From: Mariniphaga sp963747515
GTDB taxonomy: Bacteria > Bacteroidota > Bacteroidia > Bacteroidales > Prolixibacteraceae
Length of the DNA: 64,000 bases
Reading direction: 5' to 3'
NCBI GenBank assembly: GCA_963747515.1
Contig: CAVVFN010000005.1
Span: forward strand, 434,001-498,000
This document shows positions 1 through 7,724 of the stretch, piece by piece (the first letter of the stretch is position 1; every line of letters starts with the position of its first letter). The position numbers and the translations under genes were made by a program. The notes under the pieces were generated by a model. That model worked only from the letters and a program-made list of their open reading frames with translations. It was not told where the DNA came from and ran no database searches.

Positions 1-60
1 AGCGTGGAAACATTGCTGGGATGCAATCATATCTTTCATTTCCGCTGTCAGTCTTGCCAT
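1..60 (-). CDS. Pyridoxamine 5'-phosphate oxidase-like protein, N-terminal fragment
   Basis: Only the first 20 codons are inside the window; the gene runs off the left edge. The minus strand reads ATG at 60-58 and then MARLTAEMKDMIASQQCFHA. The pattern of a short helix with EMK.MI followed by QQCF resembles the start of small FMN-binding split-barrel (PNPOx-fold) proteins. That family assignment rests on memory of the N-terminal pattern and not on any catalytic motif, so it is tentative. No frame defect is visible in the part present. Confidence 0.5.
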   Translation of the reverse strand, partial: MARLTAEMKDMIASQQCFHA

Positions 61-361
61 AATGTATTTTTTAAGATTTTTACACCTGTTAAGTACTTAA
101 TTCCGTTTTTGAACACCAAATATATCATTTTAAATCTGGATTTTGTATTTGCAGAAGTTGATATATATGCCGTTCATATAATTGACAAACAGCAGCAGCA
201 GCCATTATTCCGGATCAAATATAGTAAGACCATTTTTTAAAAACTGCATAATCAGAATGCATCTGACATGTTTTATGCAGTTAAGGATTTTTTATTTGTA
301 CTTGCTCCGACCTTATACTATATGGATGTTGCTTAAAAACAATTACAGCCACTACCCAAAT
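61..361. other. Intergenic region, no gene recognised
   Basis: About 300 AT-rich bases between the left-edge gene and the tRNA-Cys terminator. On the minus strand positions 124-117 read TATATTTG, which fits the Bacteroidota -7 element TAnnTTTG and could serve the left-edge gene. No matching -33 TTTG is present 19 bases upstream. The open frames here have no recognisable protein features. Confidence 0.4.
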
Positions 362-396
362 AAAAAAGCCTCTGCAAACTTTCCATTTACAGAGAC
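362..396 (-). terminator. Rho-independent terminator after tRNA-Cys
   Basis: Read on the minus strand, GTCTCTG pairs with CAGAGGC (7 bp, one G-U), with a 15-base loop, and is followed at once by a run of six T. It begins 17 bases after the 3' end of tRNA-Cys, the expected place for its terminator. Confidence 0.6.
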
Positions 397-412
397 TTTT
401 CATAAACCTTAG

Positions 413-483
413 AGGTTCCTGGCGGATTCGAACCGCCGTACACGGTTTTGCAGACCGTTGCCTAGCCACTCGGCCAAGGAACC
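413..483 (-). tRNA. tRNA-Cys (anticodon GCA)
   Basis: The minus strand folds as a complete cloverleaf. Acceptor GGTTCCT (483-477) pairs with AGGAACC (420-414). The anticodon stem ACGGT/ACCGT holds loop CTGCAAA with anticodon GCA. The T arm is GGCGG-TTCGAAT-CCGCC. The discriminator base is U, as expected for cysteine tRNA. The 3' CCA is not encoded, which is usual in this phylum. Confidence 0.95.
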
Positions 484-500
484 ATTTTAAAATTGGACTG

Positions 501-531
501 CAAATGTAGAAAAATTTGCAGTTTTTCCAAT
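501..531 (-). promoter_or_regulatory. Promoter of tRNA-Cys
   Basis: On the minus strand TACATTTG (508-501) matches the Bacteroidota -7 consensus TAnnTTTG. ATTG (531-528), a three-of-four match to the -33 TTTG, lies exactly 19 bases upstream. The predicted transcription start falls about 10 bases before the mature tRNA 5' end at 483. Confidence 0.6.
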
Positions 532-545
532 ACCTTCCCCACAAA

Positions 546-902
546 CTATTTATTACGTTCTAAAGTAATGCTTGCCTTTTCAACTTGTCCGCCCATAGGA
601 GGATTCAGTTTCGACACCTTTACCTTTATGTATTGTGAGGCAGGGAATTCATTGAAAAGTGCATCAAGTATACGATTTGCCAGATGTTCCAGAAGATTTG
701 ATTTTGCCTGCATTTCTTCCTTTACCCGATCAAATACCGTCTGATAGTTTAATGCATCTTCCAGATTATCGGATTTAGCTGCCAGAGAGCAGTCGGTTTC
801 AATGGTTACATCAACCCGGAATTCATTTCCGGCTACCCTTTCCGATTCATAAAAACCATGATAGGCATAAAAATGCATACCTTCCAATTCTATGATTCCC
901 AT
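546..902 (-). CDS. folB: Dihydroneopterin aldolase
   Basis: Folate biosynthesis enzyme that cleaves 7,8-dihydroneopterin to 6-hydroxymethyl-dihydropterin and glycolaldehyde. The 118-residue length is normal for FolB. The opening IELEGMHFYAYHGFYESER is the typical N-terminus, with the conserved HGFYESE segment carrying the pterin-site glutamate. VSKLNPPMGG near the C-terminus carries the family's conserved catalytic lysine and the KxNPP signature. It is a single-domain cytosolic protein, expected to form the family's octamer. It is divergent from glnS with about 120 bases between the starts and is not in an obvious folate operon. Confidence 0.93.
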   Translation of the reverse strand: MGIIELEGMHFYAYHGFYESERVAGNEFRVDVTIETDCSLAAKSDNLEDALNYQTVFDRVKEEMQAKSNLLEHLANRILDALFNEFPASQYIKVKVSKLNPPMGGQVEKASITLERNK

Positions 903-984
903 TTTTATTTTCCTGCCAAATTAAGAATATCCAATGAAGGTAAAGAAATTACAGGCACATTCATCCATACTGGAATCCTTTTTT

Positions 985-992
985 TAATTTTG
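985..992 (+). promoter_or_regulatory. Possible -7 element upstream of glnS
   Basis: TAATTTTG fits TAnnTTTG and lies 33 bases before the proposed glnS start at 1026. A good -33 TTTG is not seen at the 19-base spacing, so this is a weak call. Confidence 0.35.
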
Positions 993-1025
993 CACGTGTT
1001 ATTACCGCAGAATAAAAAAATAAGT

Positions 1026-2724
1026 ATGACAAACGGCACCGATAATAAAGAACCGGTAAAAAAATCGAATTTTATTCATCTGTTAATAGAACAGGATTTA
1101 AAAGAAGGAAAAAACAGCGGCAGGGTACACACCCGTTTCCCCCCTGAGCCTAACGGATACCTGCACATAGGTCATGCCAAATCTATTTGCCTGAATTTTG
1201 GAATTGCTGAGAAATTTGGCGGCAAGTGCAATCTGCGGTTCGACGATACCAATCCTACCAAAGAGGAGATGGAATATGTAGATTCTATTATGAAAGATGT
1301 CAGGTGGCTGGGCTTCGACTGGGAAGACCGGCTGTTTTATGCATCGGATTATTTTGGCAAACTGTATGATTTTGCCTTAAAACTTATAAAAGAGGGTAAG
1401 GCTTATGTTGACAATCAGGATGCCGAAACCATTAGTCATCAAAAAGGCACCCCTACCCGACCAGGGAAGGAAAGTCCATTCAGGGACCGTTCCCCGGAAG
1501 AAAATCTTAATTTATTTCAGCGGATGGCTGCCGGTGAATTTGATGAGGGGTCCTGCGTACTTCGTGCAAAAATAGATATGGCCTCCCCCAACATGCATAT
1601 GCGCGACCCCATTATATACCGCATCATGAAGGCACTTCATCACCGTACCGGCGACAAATGGAAAGTTTATCCAATGTATGATTTTGCCCATGGGCAAAGC
1701 GATTACTGGGAAGGGATAACGCACTCGGTCTGTACCCTTGAATTTGAGGTTCACCGCCCGTTGTATAACTGGTTTATCGAACAATTGAAGAAAGATGGTT
1801 ACCACCCGCGGCAGGTTGAATTTGCGCGGCTTAACCTCACCTATACCGTGATGAGCAAGCGACGGCTTCTTGAACTGGTAAAGGAAGGCTATGTTAACGG
1901 CTGGGACGATCCGCGGATGCCTACCATCTCAGGATTGCGTCGCAGGGGATATACCCCTGAATCCATCCGTAATTTTTCAGACCGTATAGGAGTAACAAAA
2001 GTCGACGGAATGATTGACGTTTCACTTCTGGAATACAGCATTCGCGACCATTTGAATAAAACAGCCCAAAGGGTGATGGGGGTGTTGAACCCACTGAAGG
2101 TGGTCATAACAAACTATCCCGAAGAACAGGAAGAGGAACATGAGGCCATAAATAATCCGGAGGACCCGGCAATGGGTACGCGTCAAGGTTCCCTTCTCAC
2201 GCGAAATTTTTATTGAACGGGATGATTTCATGGAAGACCCGCCACGAAAATTCTTCCGCCTGGCTCCCGGTCGTGAGGTAAGATTACGTTATGCCTACTT
2301 CATTACCTGCAACGATGTGATTAAAGATAAACTTGGAAACATAACCGAACTTCACTGTACATATGACCCGGCGTCACGCGGAGGCAATTCTCCCGATGGC
2401 CGGAAAGTAAAGGCGACACTTCACTGGGTTTCGGTTAAACATGCCGTAAAAGCTGAAGTAAGGCTGTACGACAGGCTGTTTAACAATGAAGACCCAGGAG
2501 GACATAAAGACATTGATTTTAAAGAATTTCTGAATCCCGATTCGTTGAAGGTATTGCCGGAGTGTTTCATCGAACCCTTTGTTTTAAATGCCAGGAAACT
2601 CGATAATTTTCAGTTCGAACGACTGGGATACTTTAACCTCGATTATGATTCAACTCCAGGAAAACCCATATTCAACAGGACAGTTCCCTTGCGCGATTCA
2701 TGGGTCAGGGAGAAGAACAATTAA
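1026..2724 (+). CDS. glnS: Glutaminyl-tRNA synthetase, interrupted by a one-base frameshift
   Basis: Class I aminoacyl-tRNA synthetase that charges tRNA-Gln. The HIGH motif is seen in PNGYLHIGHAKSI and the KMSKS equivalent in TVMSKRRL; the C-terminal part (VRLRYAYFITC, FNRTVPLRDSW) is the anticodon-binding beta-barrel region. The ATG at 1026 is preferred over an upstream ATG at 858, which overlaps folB and adds 56 unrelated residues. The frame breaks at 2184: reading CGT (2181-2183), skipping C2184 and continuing AAG GTT CCC restores RKVPFSREIFIERDDFMEDPP, the expected family sequence. As written, the first part ends at 2216. Without the extra C the protein would be about 565 residues, the normal length. 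A sequencing error is the simplest explanation. Confidence 0.9.
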
Positions 2725-2892
2725 TAATCAGCCTTTTTGATAACAGGAGGTATATTTTTTGAAATATGCATCCTTTTTTTATGCGGTAATATTTACTTCA
2801 CCGATTCATTCCAAGGGTTAACCGAATGTCAATCCTCTTCGCATTGCTTTATTCCTATATTTGTTACAGTATTTTTCATAAGTGCGGACAAA

Positions 2893-3273
2893 ATGCAAAA
2901 AAAGGACGATACATTAAAAATTTTAGCACCAGTATTGATTGCTGTTGGTTTTTTATGGCTGTTTCGCCAGGCAGGTCATTTTCCTTTTTTTATGAATTTT
3001 CACTTTTATCCTGTTTTCTCACCTTTCAGGCACATCTTTGCCGACATAGGGAACATCTTGTTTTCGTGGAAAATAATCTTAATCCTTACCGGTGTCGTAA
3101 TGATTGCCGGCAGACGCTCAGCAGGCATTATTCCCGTTGTTATAGGTGTTTTTCTGTTATTGCCGGAACTCCTGCATTTATCCTTTATGTCACTTTCATA
3201 TCTTCTACCCGCTCTGCTTATTGGTGCAGGGGTATTTTTTATTCTGAAGGCATCTCAAAAAATTAATTCATAA
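2893..3273 (+). CDS. Small membrane protein with LiaI/LiaF-like transmembrane region
   Basis: A protein of 126 residues made almost entirely of hydrophobic helices: about four predicted membrane segments, near residues 9-20, 56-72, 76-92 and 101-120. Two copies of a short motif (ILILTGVVMIAGRRSAGIIPVVIGVFLLLP) resemble the DUF5668/LiaI-LiaF transmembrane repeat. The ATG at 2893 is chosen because the longer frame starting at 2737 adds a segment unlike the family. It is followed 11 bases later by a second protein of the same type and by a LytS/LytTR pair, so a role in envelope sensing is inferred from context only. Confidence 0.7.
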   Translation: MQKKDDTLKILAPVLIAVGFLWLFRQAGHFPFFMNFHFYPVFSPFRHIFADIGNILFSWKIILILTGVVMIAGRRSAGIIPVVIGVFLLLPELLHLSFMSLSYLLPALLIGAGVFFILKASQKINS

Positions 3274-3284
3274 ATCAAAATAAA

Positions 3285-3992
3285 ATGAATGACGCAAGTG
3301 TTTCGAAAAGAAGGATTTTGTTTGGTTTGTTTTTAATAGTTGTTGGTGTATTCTGGATCTTAATAAAACTGAATTTAATTCCTCCGGTGTGGAATGATGT
3401 TTTCGTATCGTGGCAAATGCTGCTCATAGGAATTGGAGTCTTTTCCATCATAGCGGGAAACAGAACAGCAGGGACTATTCTTATTGTAATCGGCGGATTT
3501 TTCCTTATTGAAAAAGTTGTAGATATACCTTATGAACTCCGGCAGATTGGCTGGCCATTGCTCATTATCGGAATCGGATTGTCGCTTATGCTTACCCACC
3601 GCCACAGGAATGCTCCTCCCAAAATTGAATTCGAAAAAATGGGAACAGAATACTTCGATGATTTTGTGATATTTGGAGGCAGAGAAATTTTTATTAATTC
3701 ACGAAATTTCATGGGAGGTAAGATTACTTCTGTTTTTGGCGGAGCAGAATACGATTTGCGACAGGCTAATCTTTCAGAAAACGGAGCTGTAATTGACTGC
3801 GTGTGTATTTTTGGAGGCAGTAGCTTTAAAATACCGCCCGACTGGACCGTAAAAAACAAAATTTCCACCGTGTTTGGAGCATTTACCGATAAAAGGGGTA
3901 CGTCGGTGCATGAAGTTTCTTACAGTCCTTCAAAAACACTAATACTTAAAGGATTCAGTGCTTTTGGAGGAGTAGAAGTAAAATTCAGTTAA
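3285..3992 (+). CDS. LiaF-like membrane protein (DUF5668 plus LiaF C-terminal domain)
   Basis: The 235-residue protein has about four membrane helices in the first 105 residues, including the repeated pattern LFLIVVGVFWILIKLN and LLIGIGVFSIIAGNRTAGTILIVIGGFFLIEK. A soluble C-terminal domain follows with FGGREIFINSRNFMGGKITSVFGGAEYDLRQA and VFGAFTDKRG, the glycine-rich strands of the LiaF C-terminal domain. In Firmicutes LiaF inhibits a histidine kinase that responds to cell-envelope damage. Here the two following genes encode a LytS-type kinase and a LytTR regulator, so an analogous inhibitor role is a reasonable inference. No signal peptide is separate from the first helix. Confidence 0.8.
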   Translation: MNDASVSKRRILFGLFLIVVGVFWILIKLNLIPPVWNDVFVSWQMLLIGIGVFSIIAGNRTAGTILIVIGGFFLIEKVVDIPYELRQIGWPLLIIGIGLSLMLTHRHRNAPPKIEFEKMGTEYFDDFVIFGGREIFINSRNFMGGKITSVFGGAEYDLRQANLSENGAVIDCVCIFGGSSFKIPPDWTVKNKISTVFGAFTDKRGTSVHEVSYSPSKTLILKGFSAFGGVEVKFS

Positions 3993-4064
3993 ATTTAATC
4001 AGAAATACTTGATTCATTTCCAAAGTTCTTCCATAAAAACAGAAGATTAATTGTTGCTAAAAAA

Positions 4065-5111
4065 ATGGATTTTAAACACCCATTTATTTCGAATCCCCGA
4101 CTTGGAATATATTATGTCCTTGTATGGACAGCCATTATTACCGGCGGAACATTACTGAAATTGCTGGCATATAACGAAGAGCTGACTACAGCACTGACTG
4201 AAGCCATAGCTATACCGTTTACCTTTGCTATTATCGGCCTGCCTATCTGGTACATCATTAAAGCCAGTACGTTGGAGGACAACAGCGCCATTAAAGTTCT
4301 TTTTTATCACTTCATTGCAGCTTCCATTCTTATTTTTATCTGGTTGTATCTGGGAATAGTCATTATTAAACTCATGCACCCCAATGTAAAACAGTGGATG
4401 GAAGAAAACCTGGCAGCAAATATTTTCGGAGGATACATGTTATATCTTACGTATGTTATTTTCTTTTATGCCGTTATTTATTACCAGGGATTTAAAGAAA
4501 AGCTTATGAATGAAGGAAATTTAAAGTCGCTGATAAAGGAAGCTGAGCTTCATGCATTAAAGTCGCAAATAAACCCTCACTTTTTGTTTAACAGCCTCAA
4601 CAGCATCTCTTCGCTAACCATGACCGATCCGGCGAAGGCACAGGAAATGGTAATTAACCTGTCAGCGCTGATGCGCTATTCGCTTAAACACGATCAGATA
4701 GATAAAGTCCCCTTTAGTGAAGAATTAAAAAACAACAAACTTTACCTCCAAATAGAAAAAGTTAGATTTGGAAACAAACTGAATGCTGTTTTTGAAATTG
4801 ATGAAAAGTGTCTGAATGCTAAGATACCAAACATGATTCTGCAACCCTTATATGAAAATGCCATAAAATATGGCGTGTATGAGGCAACTGAACCTGTTAA
4901 TATCTTAACCCGTAGTTTTTATGCAAATGGTATCCTGGAAATAACCATCAGTAACAATTACGATCCAAAAGCAATCAGCAAAAAAGGAGAAGGTATTGGA
5001 TTACGAAATATCAGGGATCGTCTCCGGATAATTTTTGATAATCCCATGCTGATGAAGGTGCAAGATGATAATAAAGAATTTAAAGTAACCATAGCTATAC
5101 CTCAAAAATAA
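4065..5111 (+). CDS. LytS-family sensor histidine kinase (His_kinase domain)
   Basis: A 348-residue inner-membrane kinase. The N-terminal 140 residues hold about four membrane helices. The H-box follows in HALKSQINPHFLFNSLNS, with the phospho-accepting histidine at residue 172. The ATP-binding domain shows the N-box in MILQPLYENAIKYG and a G-box in KGEGIGLRNIRDRL. This is the LytS/YehU class (PF06580), which pairs with LytTR regulators; the partner starts 7 bases downstream. There is no separate periplasmic sensor domain, so the signal may come from the membrane or from the LiaF-like proteins encoded just upstream. Confidence 0.9.
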   Translation: MDFKHPFISNPRLGIYYVLVWTAIITGGTLLKLLAYNEELTTALTEAIAIPFTFAIIGLPIWYIIKASTLEDNSAIKVLFYHFIAASILIFIWLYLGIVIIKLMHPNVKQWMEENLAANIFGGYMLYLTYVIFFYAVIYYQGFKEKLMNEGNLKSLIKEAELHALKSQINPHFLFNSLNSISSLTMTDPAKAQEMVINLSALMRYSLKHDQIDKVPFSEELKNNKLYLQIEKVRFGNKLNAVFEIDEKCLNAKIPNMILQPLYENAIKYGVYEATEPVNILTRSFYANGILEITISNNYDPKAISKKGEGIGLRNIRDRLRIIFDNPMLMKVQDDNKEFKVTIAIPQK

Positions 5112-5118
5112 ATAAATC

Positions 5119-5868
5119 ATGACTGATAAAATACGTACCCTTATTGTTGAAGACGAAGAGCTGGCCCGTAACCTGCTAAAATCATTTCTGAAACAAATTG
5201 ATGACATTGAAATTTTAGGTGAATGTGTAAATGGATTTGAAGGAGTGAAAGCTATAAATGAATTAAAGCCGGATTTGGTTTTTCTTGATATCCAGATGCC
5301 AAAAATTACCGGATTTGAGTTGTTGGAACTGCTGGAACATAAGCCACATATTATTTTTGCTACTGCTTACGACCAGTATGCCCTGAAAGCCTTTGAATTT
5401 AATGCAGCCGATTATCTTCTTAAACCTTTTTCTAAAGAAAGGCTGATGGAAGCAGTAGATAAGGTAGCTGAACGTATTAAAACGCAAGATTCCGGTTCAG
5501 AGGTAGCAGAAAAAATCAGCAACTATCCGAAAGAGGAATACCTCGACCGGATTGTTGTAAAGGATCGCCATAAAATACATGTTGTTCCCGTTGACCAAAT
5601 CAGGTATATTGAATCGATGGATGATTATGTATTAATATATACGCAAGAAAACCGCTACGTCAAGCAGAAAACAATGAAATATCTGGAAAATTCACTTAAT
5701 CCAAAAGATTTCATCCGCATCCACCGGTCATACATTGTAAAAGTGGAGGAAATAAAAGAAATTCAGCAATATGAAAAGGAATCGTACATTATCGTTTTAC
5801 AAGATAAAACCAAGCTGAAAGTTAGCAAAACAGGATACAAGAACCTGAAGGAGGTTCTGAATTTCTAA
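5119..5868 (+). CDS. LytTR-family response regulator
   Basis: The 249-residue regulator has a receiver domain (residues 1-125) and a LytTR DNA-binding domain (about 145-245). The acidic pocket is EDEE at 11-14, the phosphorylation site is D57 in LVFLDIQMPK, and the switch lysine lies in DYLLKPFSKE. The LytTR part shows IRYIESMDDYVLIYT and FIRIHRSYIVKVEEIKEI, the conserved strands of this beta-fold DNA-binding domain. It is translated with the upstream LytS kinase. Expected binding sites are paired direct repeats, none of which could be identified with confidence here. Confidence 0.92.
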   Translation: MTDKIRTLIVEDEELARNLLKSFLKQIDDIEILGECVNGFEGVKAINELKPDLVFLDIQMPKITGFELLELLEHKPHIIFATAYDQYALKAFEFNAADYLLKPFSKERLMEAVDKVAERIKTQDSGSEVAEKISNYPKEEYLDRIVVKDRHKIHVVPVDQIRYIESMDDYVLIYTQENRYVKQKTMKYLENSLNPKDFIRIHRSYIVKVEEIKEIQQYEKESYIIVLQDKTKLKVSKTGYKNLKEVLNF

Positions 5869-5884
5869 AAAAAAACTTAACTTG

Positions 5885-5903
5885 CCTCAATAAATATTTG
5901 AGG
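5885..5903 (+). promoter_or_regulatory. Hairpin over the ribosome-binding region of the ketolase gene
   Basis: CCTCAA (5885-5890) pairs with TTGAGG (5898-5903) around a 7-base loop. The 3' arm contains the only purine-rich Shine-Dalgarno-like bases and the first base of the GTG start codon at 5903. It could mask initiation, or be the remains of an upstream terminator without a T-run. Confidence 0.3.
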
Positions 5904-6577
5904 TGGTGGGTATTTTAATTGCAACTGCAGTCGTTCTTCTCTGGTTGGGCCATTTGCTCTACCTGTTTCTTATTGTGCAAATAAACTTCCAGTCGCCATT
6001 GCTTTACCTCCATGTATTAATCCAGACCTTTCTGTATACCGGATTATTTATTACTGCACATGATGCAATGCATGGATCAGTTGCCAAAAATCGGAAACTT
6101 AATAATTTTACAGGTAAGCTGTCAACCATCCTGTTTGCATTTCTTTCATACCAAAAGTTATCGAAAAAACACTACCAGCATCACCAGTTCCCTGCCACAG
6201 AAAAGGATCCTGATTTTTCACCTCACAGCAACAACTTTCTTGTATGGTGGTTTATCTTCATGAAAAATTATGTCACATTATGGCAAATTTTGCTTATGGC
6301 CATTACCTTCAATATTCTTCTTTTTTGGTTCACAGAAATGAGACTTATCATCTTCTGGGTACTTCCGGCAATTCTTTCCACCTTTCAGCTCTTTTTCTTC
6401 GGAACCTATCTTCCACACCGCAGGCCTATTAATGAGAATATGCTACCCCATAACTCACGAACACTTCCCAGGAATCATTTGGCTGCAATGCTATCCTGTT
6501 ATTTTTTCGGTTACCATTGGGAACATCATGAATCACCCGCTACTCCCTGGTGGAGGCTTTATAAAATGAAGAAATGA
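5903..6577 (+). CDS. CrtW-like beta-carotene ketolase / membrane di-iron fatty acid desaturase family
   Basis: A 224-residue integral membrane di-iron enzyme. The histidine boxes are HDAMHGS (about 53-59), HYQHHQFPATEKDPDF (about 94-109) and YHWEHHESPATPWWRL near the C-terminus, together with FFFGTYLPHRR. The LPHR and EHH-P-PWWRL signatures match CrtW/CrtO-type beta-carotene 4-ketolases better than acyl desaturases. An in-frame TAA at 5891 forces a start at GTG 5903, an unusual start for this phylum. No other carotenoid genes lie nearby, so the substrate is not settled. It follows the LytTR regulator by 34 bases on the same strand. Confidence 0.75.
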   Translation: MVGILIATAVVLLWLGHLLYLFLIVQINFQSPLLYLHVLIQTFLYTGLFITAHDAMHGSVAKNRKLNNFTGKLSTILFAFLSYQKLSKKHYQHHQFPATEKDPDFSPHSNNFLVWWFIFMKNYVTLWQILLMAITFNILLFWFTEMRLIIFWVLPAILSTFQLFFFGTYLPHRRPINENMLPHNSRTLPRNHLAAMLSCYFFGYHWEHHESPATPWWRLYKMKK

Positions 6578-6590
6578 TGGAGCAGAAAAG

Positions 6591-7484
6591 TTACAGGAAC
6601 ATGGTTTCAATACTATTCCGGGAATAAGCAGGAACTGCTCCTCTTCGGGAAGCTACAAAGGCCCCTGTCGCACTTGCAAATTCCAATGCTGTTTCCGGTA
6701 AACTTCCTTCTGAAAATTTAGTTATCAGACCCGCAATAAAGGCATCCCCTGCACCAACAGTATCCACCGCCTTCACTTTAAAACCCGGATGTTGAATTAG
6801 ATTATCCTTATGCAGAAGTAATGCCCCGTTTGCTCCCCGGGTAACACATACCCATGGGCAGCTATAAAACGCCGACATCCAGCGAACCAATTCTATTTCG
6901 TTTCCTGATATACCATTCCATTTAGATATCCTGACAAGTTCATCGTCATTTAGTTTTACAAAATCAGCCACATGCAACAACGTTTCAATCCATTCACGTT
7001 TATCAAAAGGAGGACGTAAATTTACATCAAGAAGCTTTATTGCCGTTGTATTCTTCAGCAAATGCAGGAGCACATTCCGGGTTGCCTCATTTCGTGAAGC
7101 CAAAGAACCAAAAACAACAAGATCGGCTTCTGCTGCAAGGTTTGCCAAATCATGGGTTAAATGAATATTGTCCCATGCAACCGGTTCACAAATTTCATAA
7201 GTTGCATTCTTATCCTCATCAAGATGCACCAGTACTTTACTTGTTGGCAATTCATCATCCACCTGCAAATAGCTTAAGTTAAGCCCTGTACCGGAAAGAA
7301 AATTTCTCAGTTTCTCACCTTCAGCATCCCTCCCGATACGACTGACCAGAAATGGATTTTTTCCTTGCTGCCTAAGATGAATGGCAACATTCGCAGGTGC
7401 ACCCCCCGCCTGAGCACCATTCGGCAAAATATCCCAAAGGACCTCCCCAAAACAAACAATAGTTTCAACAATCATCCTGTTCAT
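6591..7484 (-). CDS. PfkB-family carbohydrate kinase (fructokinase-like)
   Basis: ATP-dependent sugar kinase of 297 residues. The N-terminal substrate-binding signature GGAPANVAIHLRQQG and the C-terminal PfkB signature DTVGAGDAFIAG, with the catalytic aspartate, are intact. WDILPNGAQAGGAPANVA is typical of the fructokinase branch, so phosphorylation of fructose is the best guess; ribokinase and 2-keto-3-deoxygluconate kinase are alternatives. It converges with the ketolase gene (13 bases between the stops) and stands alone, with no transporter or sugar hydrolase adjacent. Confidence 0.85.
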   Translation of the reverse strand: MNRMIVETIVCFGEVLWDILPNGAQAGGAPANVAIHLRQQGKNPFLVSRIGRDAEGEKLRNFLSGTGLNLSYLQVDDELPTSKVLVHLDEDKNATYEICEPVAWDNIHLTHDLANLAAEADLVVFGSLASRNEATRNVLLHLLKNTTAIKLLDVNLRPPFDKREWIETLLHVADFVKLNDDELVRISKWNGISGNEIELVRWMSAFYSCPWVCVTRGANGALLLHKDNLIQHPGFKVKAVDTVGAGDAFIAGLITKFSEGSLPETALEFASATGAFVASRRGAVPAYSRNSIETMFL

Positions 7485-7574
7485 AGCGAAAGGTTTTAAT
7501 TCAAAAGTAGATGATTCAACCTAAATTGGCAGTATAAAAATTCAATTATTAATAATCGAAAAAGAATAAAATAT

Positions 7575-7582
7575 TATATTTG
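7575..7582 (+). promoter_or_regulatory. -7 promoter element of tRNA-His
   Basis: TATATTTG fits the Bacteroidota -7 consensus TAnnTTTG and ends 16 bases before the tRNA. No clear -33 TTTG is seen at 19-base spacing; the upstream sequence is simply AT-rich. Confidence 0.5.
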
Positions 7583-7598
7583 CAGCCGCAAAACAAAT

Positions 7599-7673
7599 GG
7601 TGGATGTAGTTCAGTTGGTTAGAACGCTGGATTGTGGTTCCAGAGGTCGCCGGTTCAAGTCCGGTCTTCCACC
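7599..7673 (+). tRNA. tRNA-His (anticodon GTG)
   Basis: Cloverleaf with anticodon stem CTGGA/TCCAG, loop TTGTGGT and anticodon GTG. G at 7599 is the extra G-1 that marks histidine tRNAs and faces C73 at 7673. Acceptor GTGGATG/CTTCCAC has one T-T mismatch at pair 6-67. The T arm is GCCGG-TTCAAGT-CCGGT. CCA is not encoded. Confidence 0.93.
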
Positions 7674-7676
7674 CAA

Positions 7677-7712
7677 AAGAAAACCCGGTAAATAACCGGG
7701 TTTTCTTTTTTC
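7677..7712. terminator. Bidirectional terminator between tRNA-His and lysC
   Basis: AAACCCGGT pairs with ACCGGGTTT around a small loop, and the stem extends through flanking A and T runs to about 14 bp. T-rich tracts on both strands suit it to ending tRNA-His from the left and lysC from the right (lysC stops at 7725). Confidence 0.85.
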
Positions 7713-7724
7713 AAAGCAGGTGTT

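Noticed and set aside
858..1025. Upstream in-frame ATG for glnS at 858
   Set aside because: It would overlap folB on the other strand and add 56 residues unlike any GlnRS; the ATG at 1026 gives the normal N-terminus.
3530..3868. A long minus-strand frame inside the LiaF-like gene
   Set aside because: It is the complement of a well-supported coding frame and has no family features.
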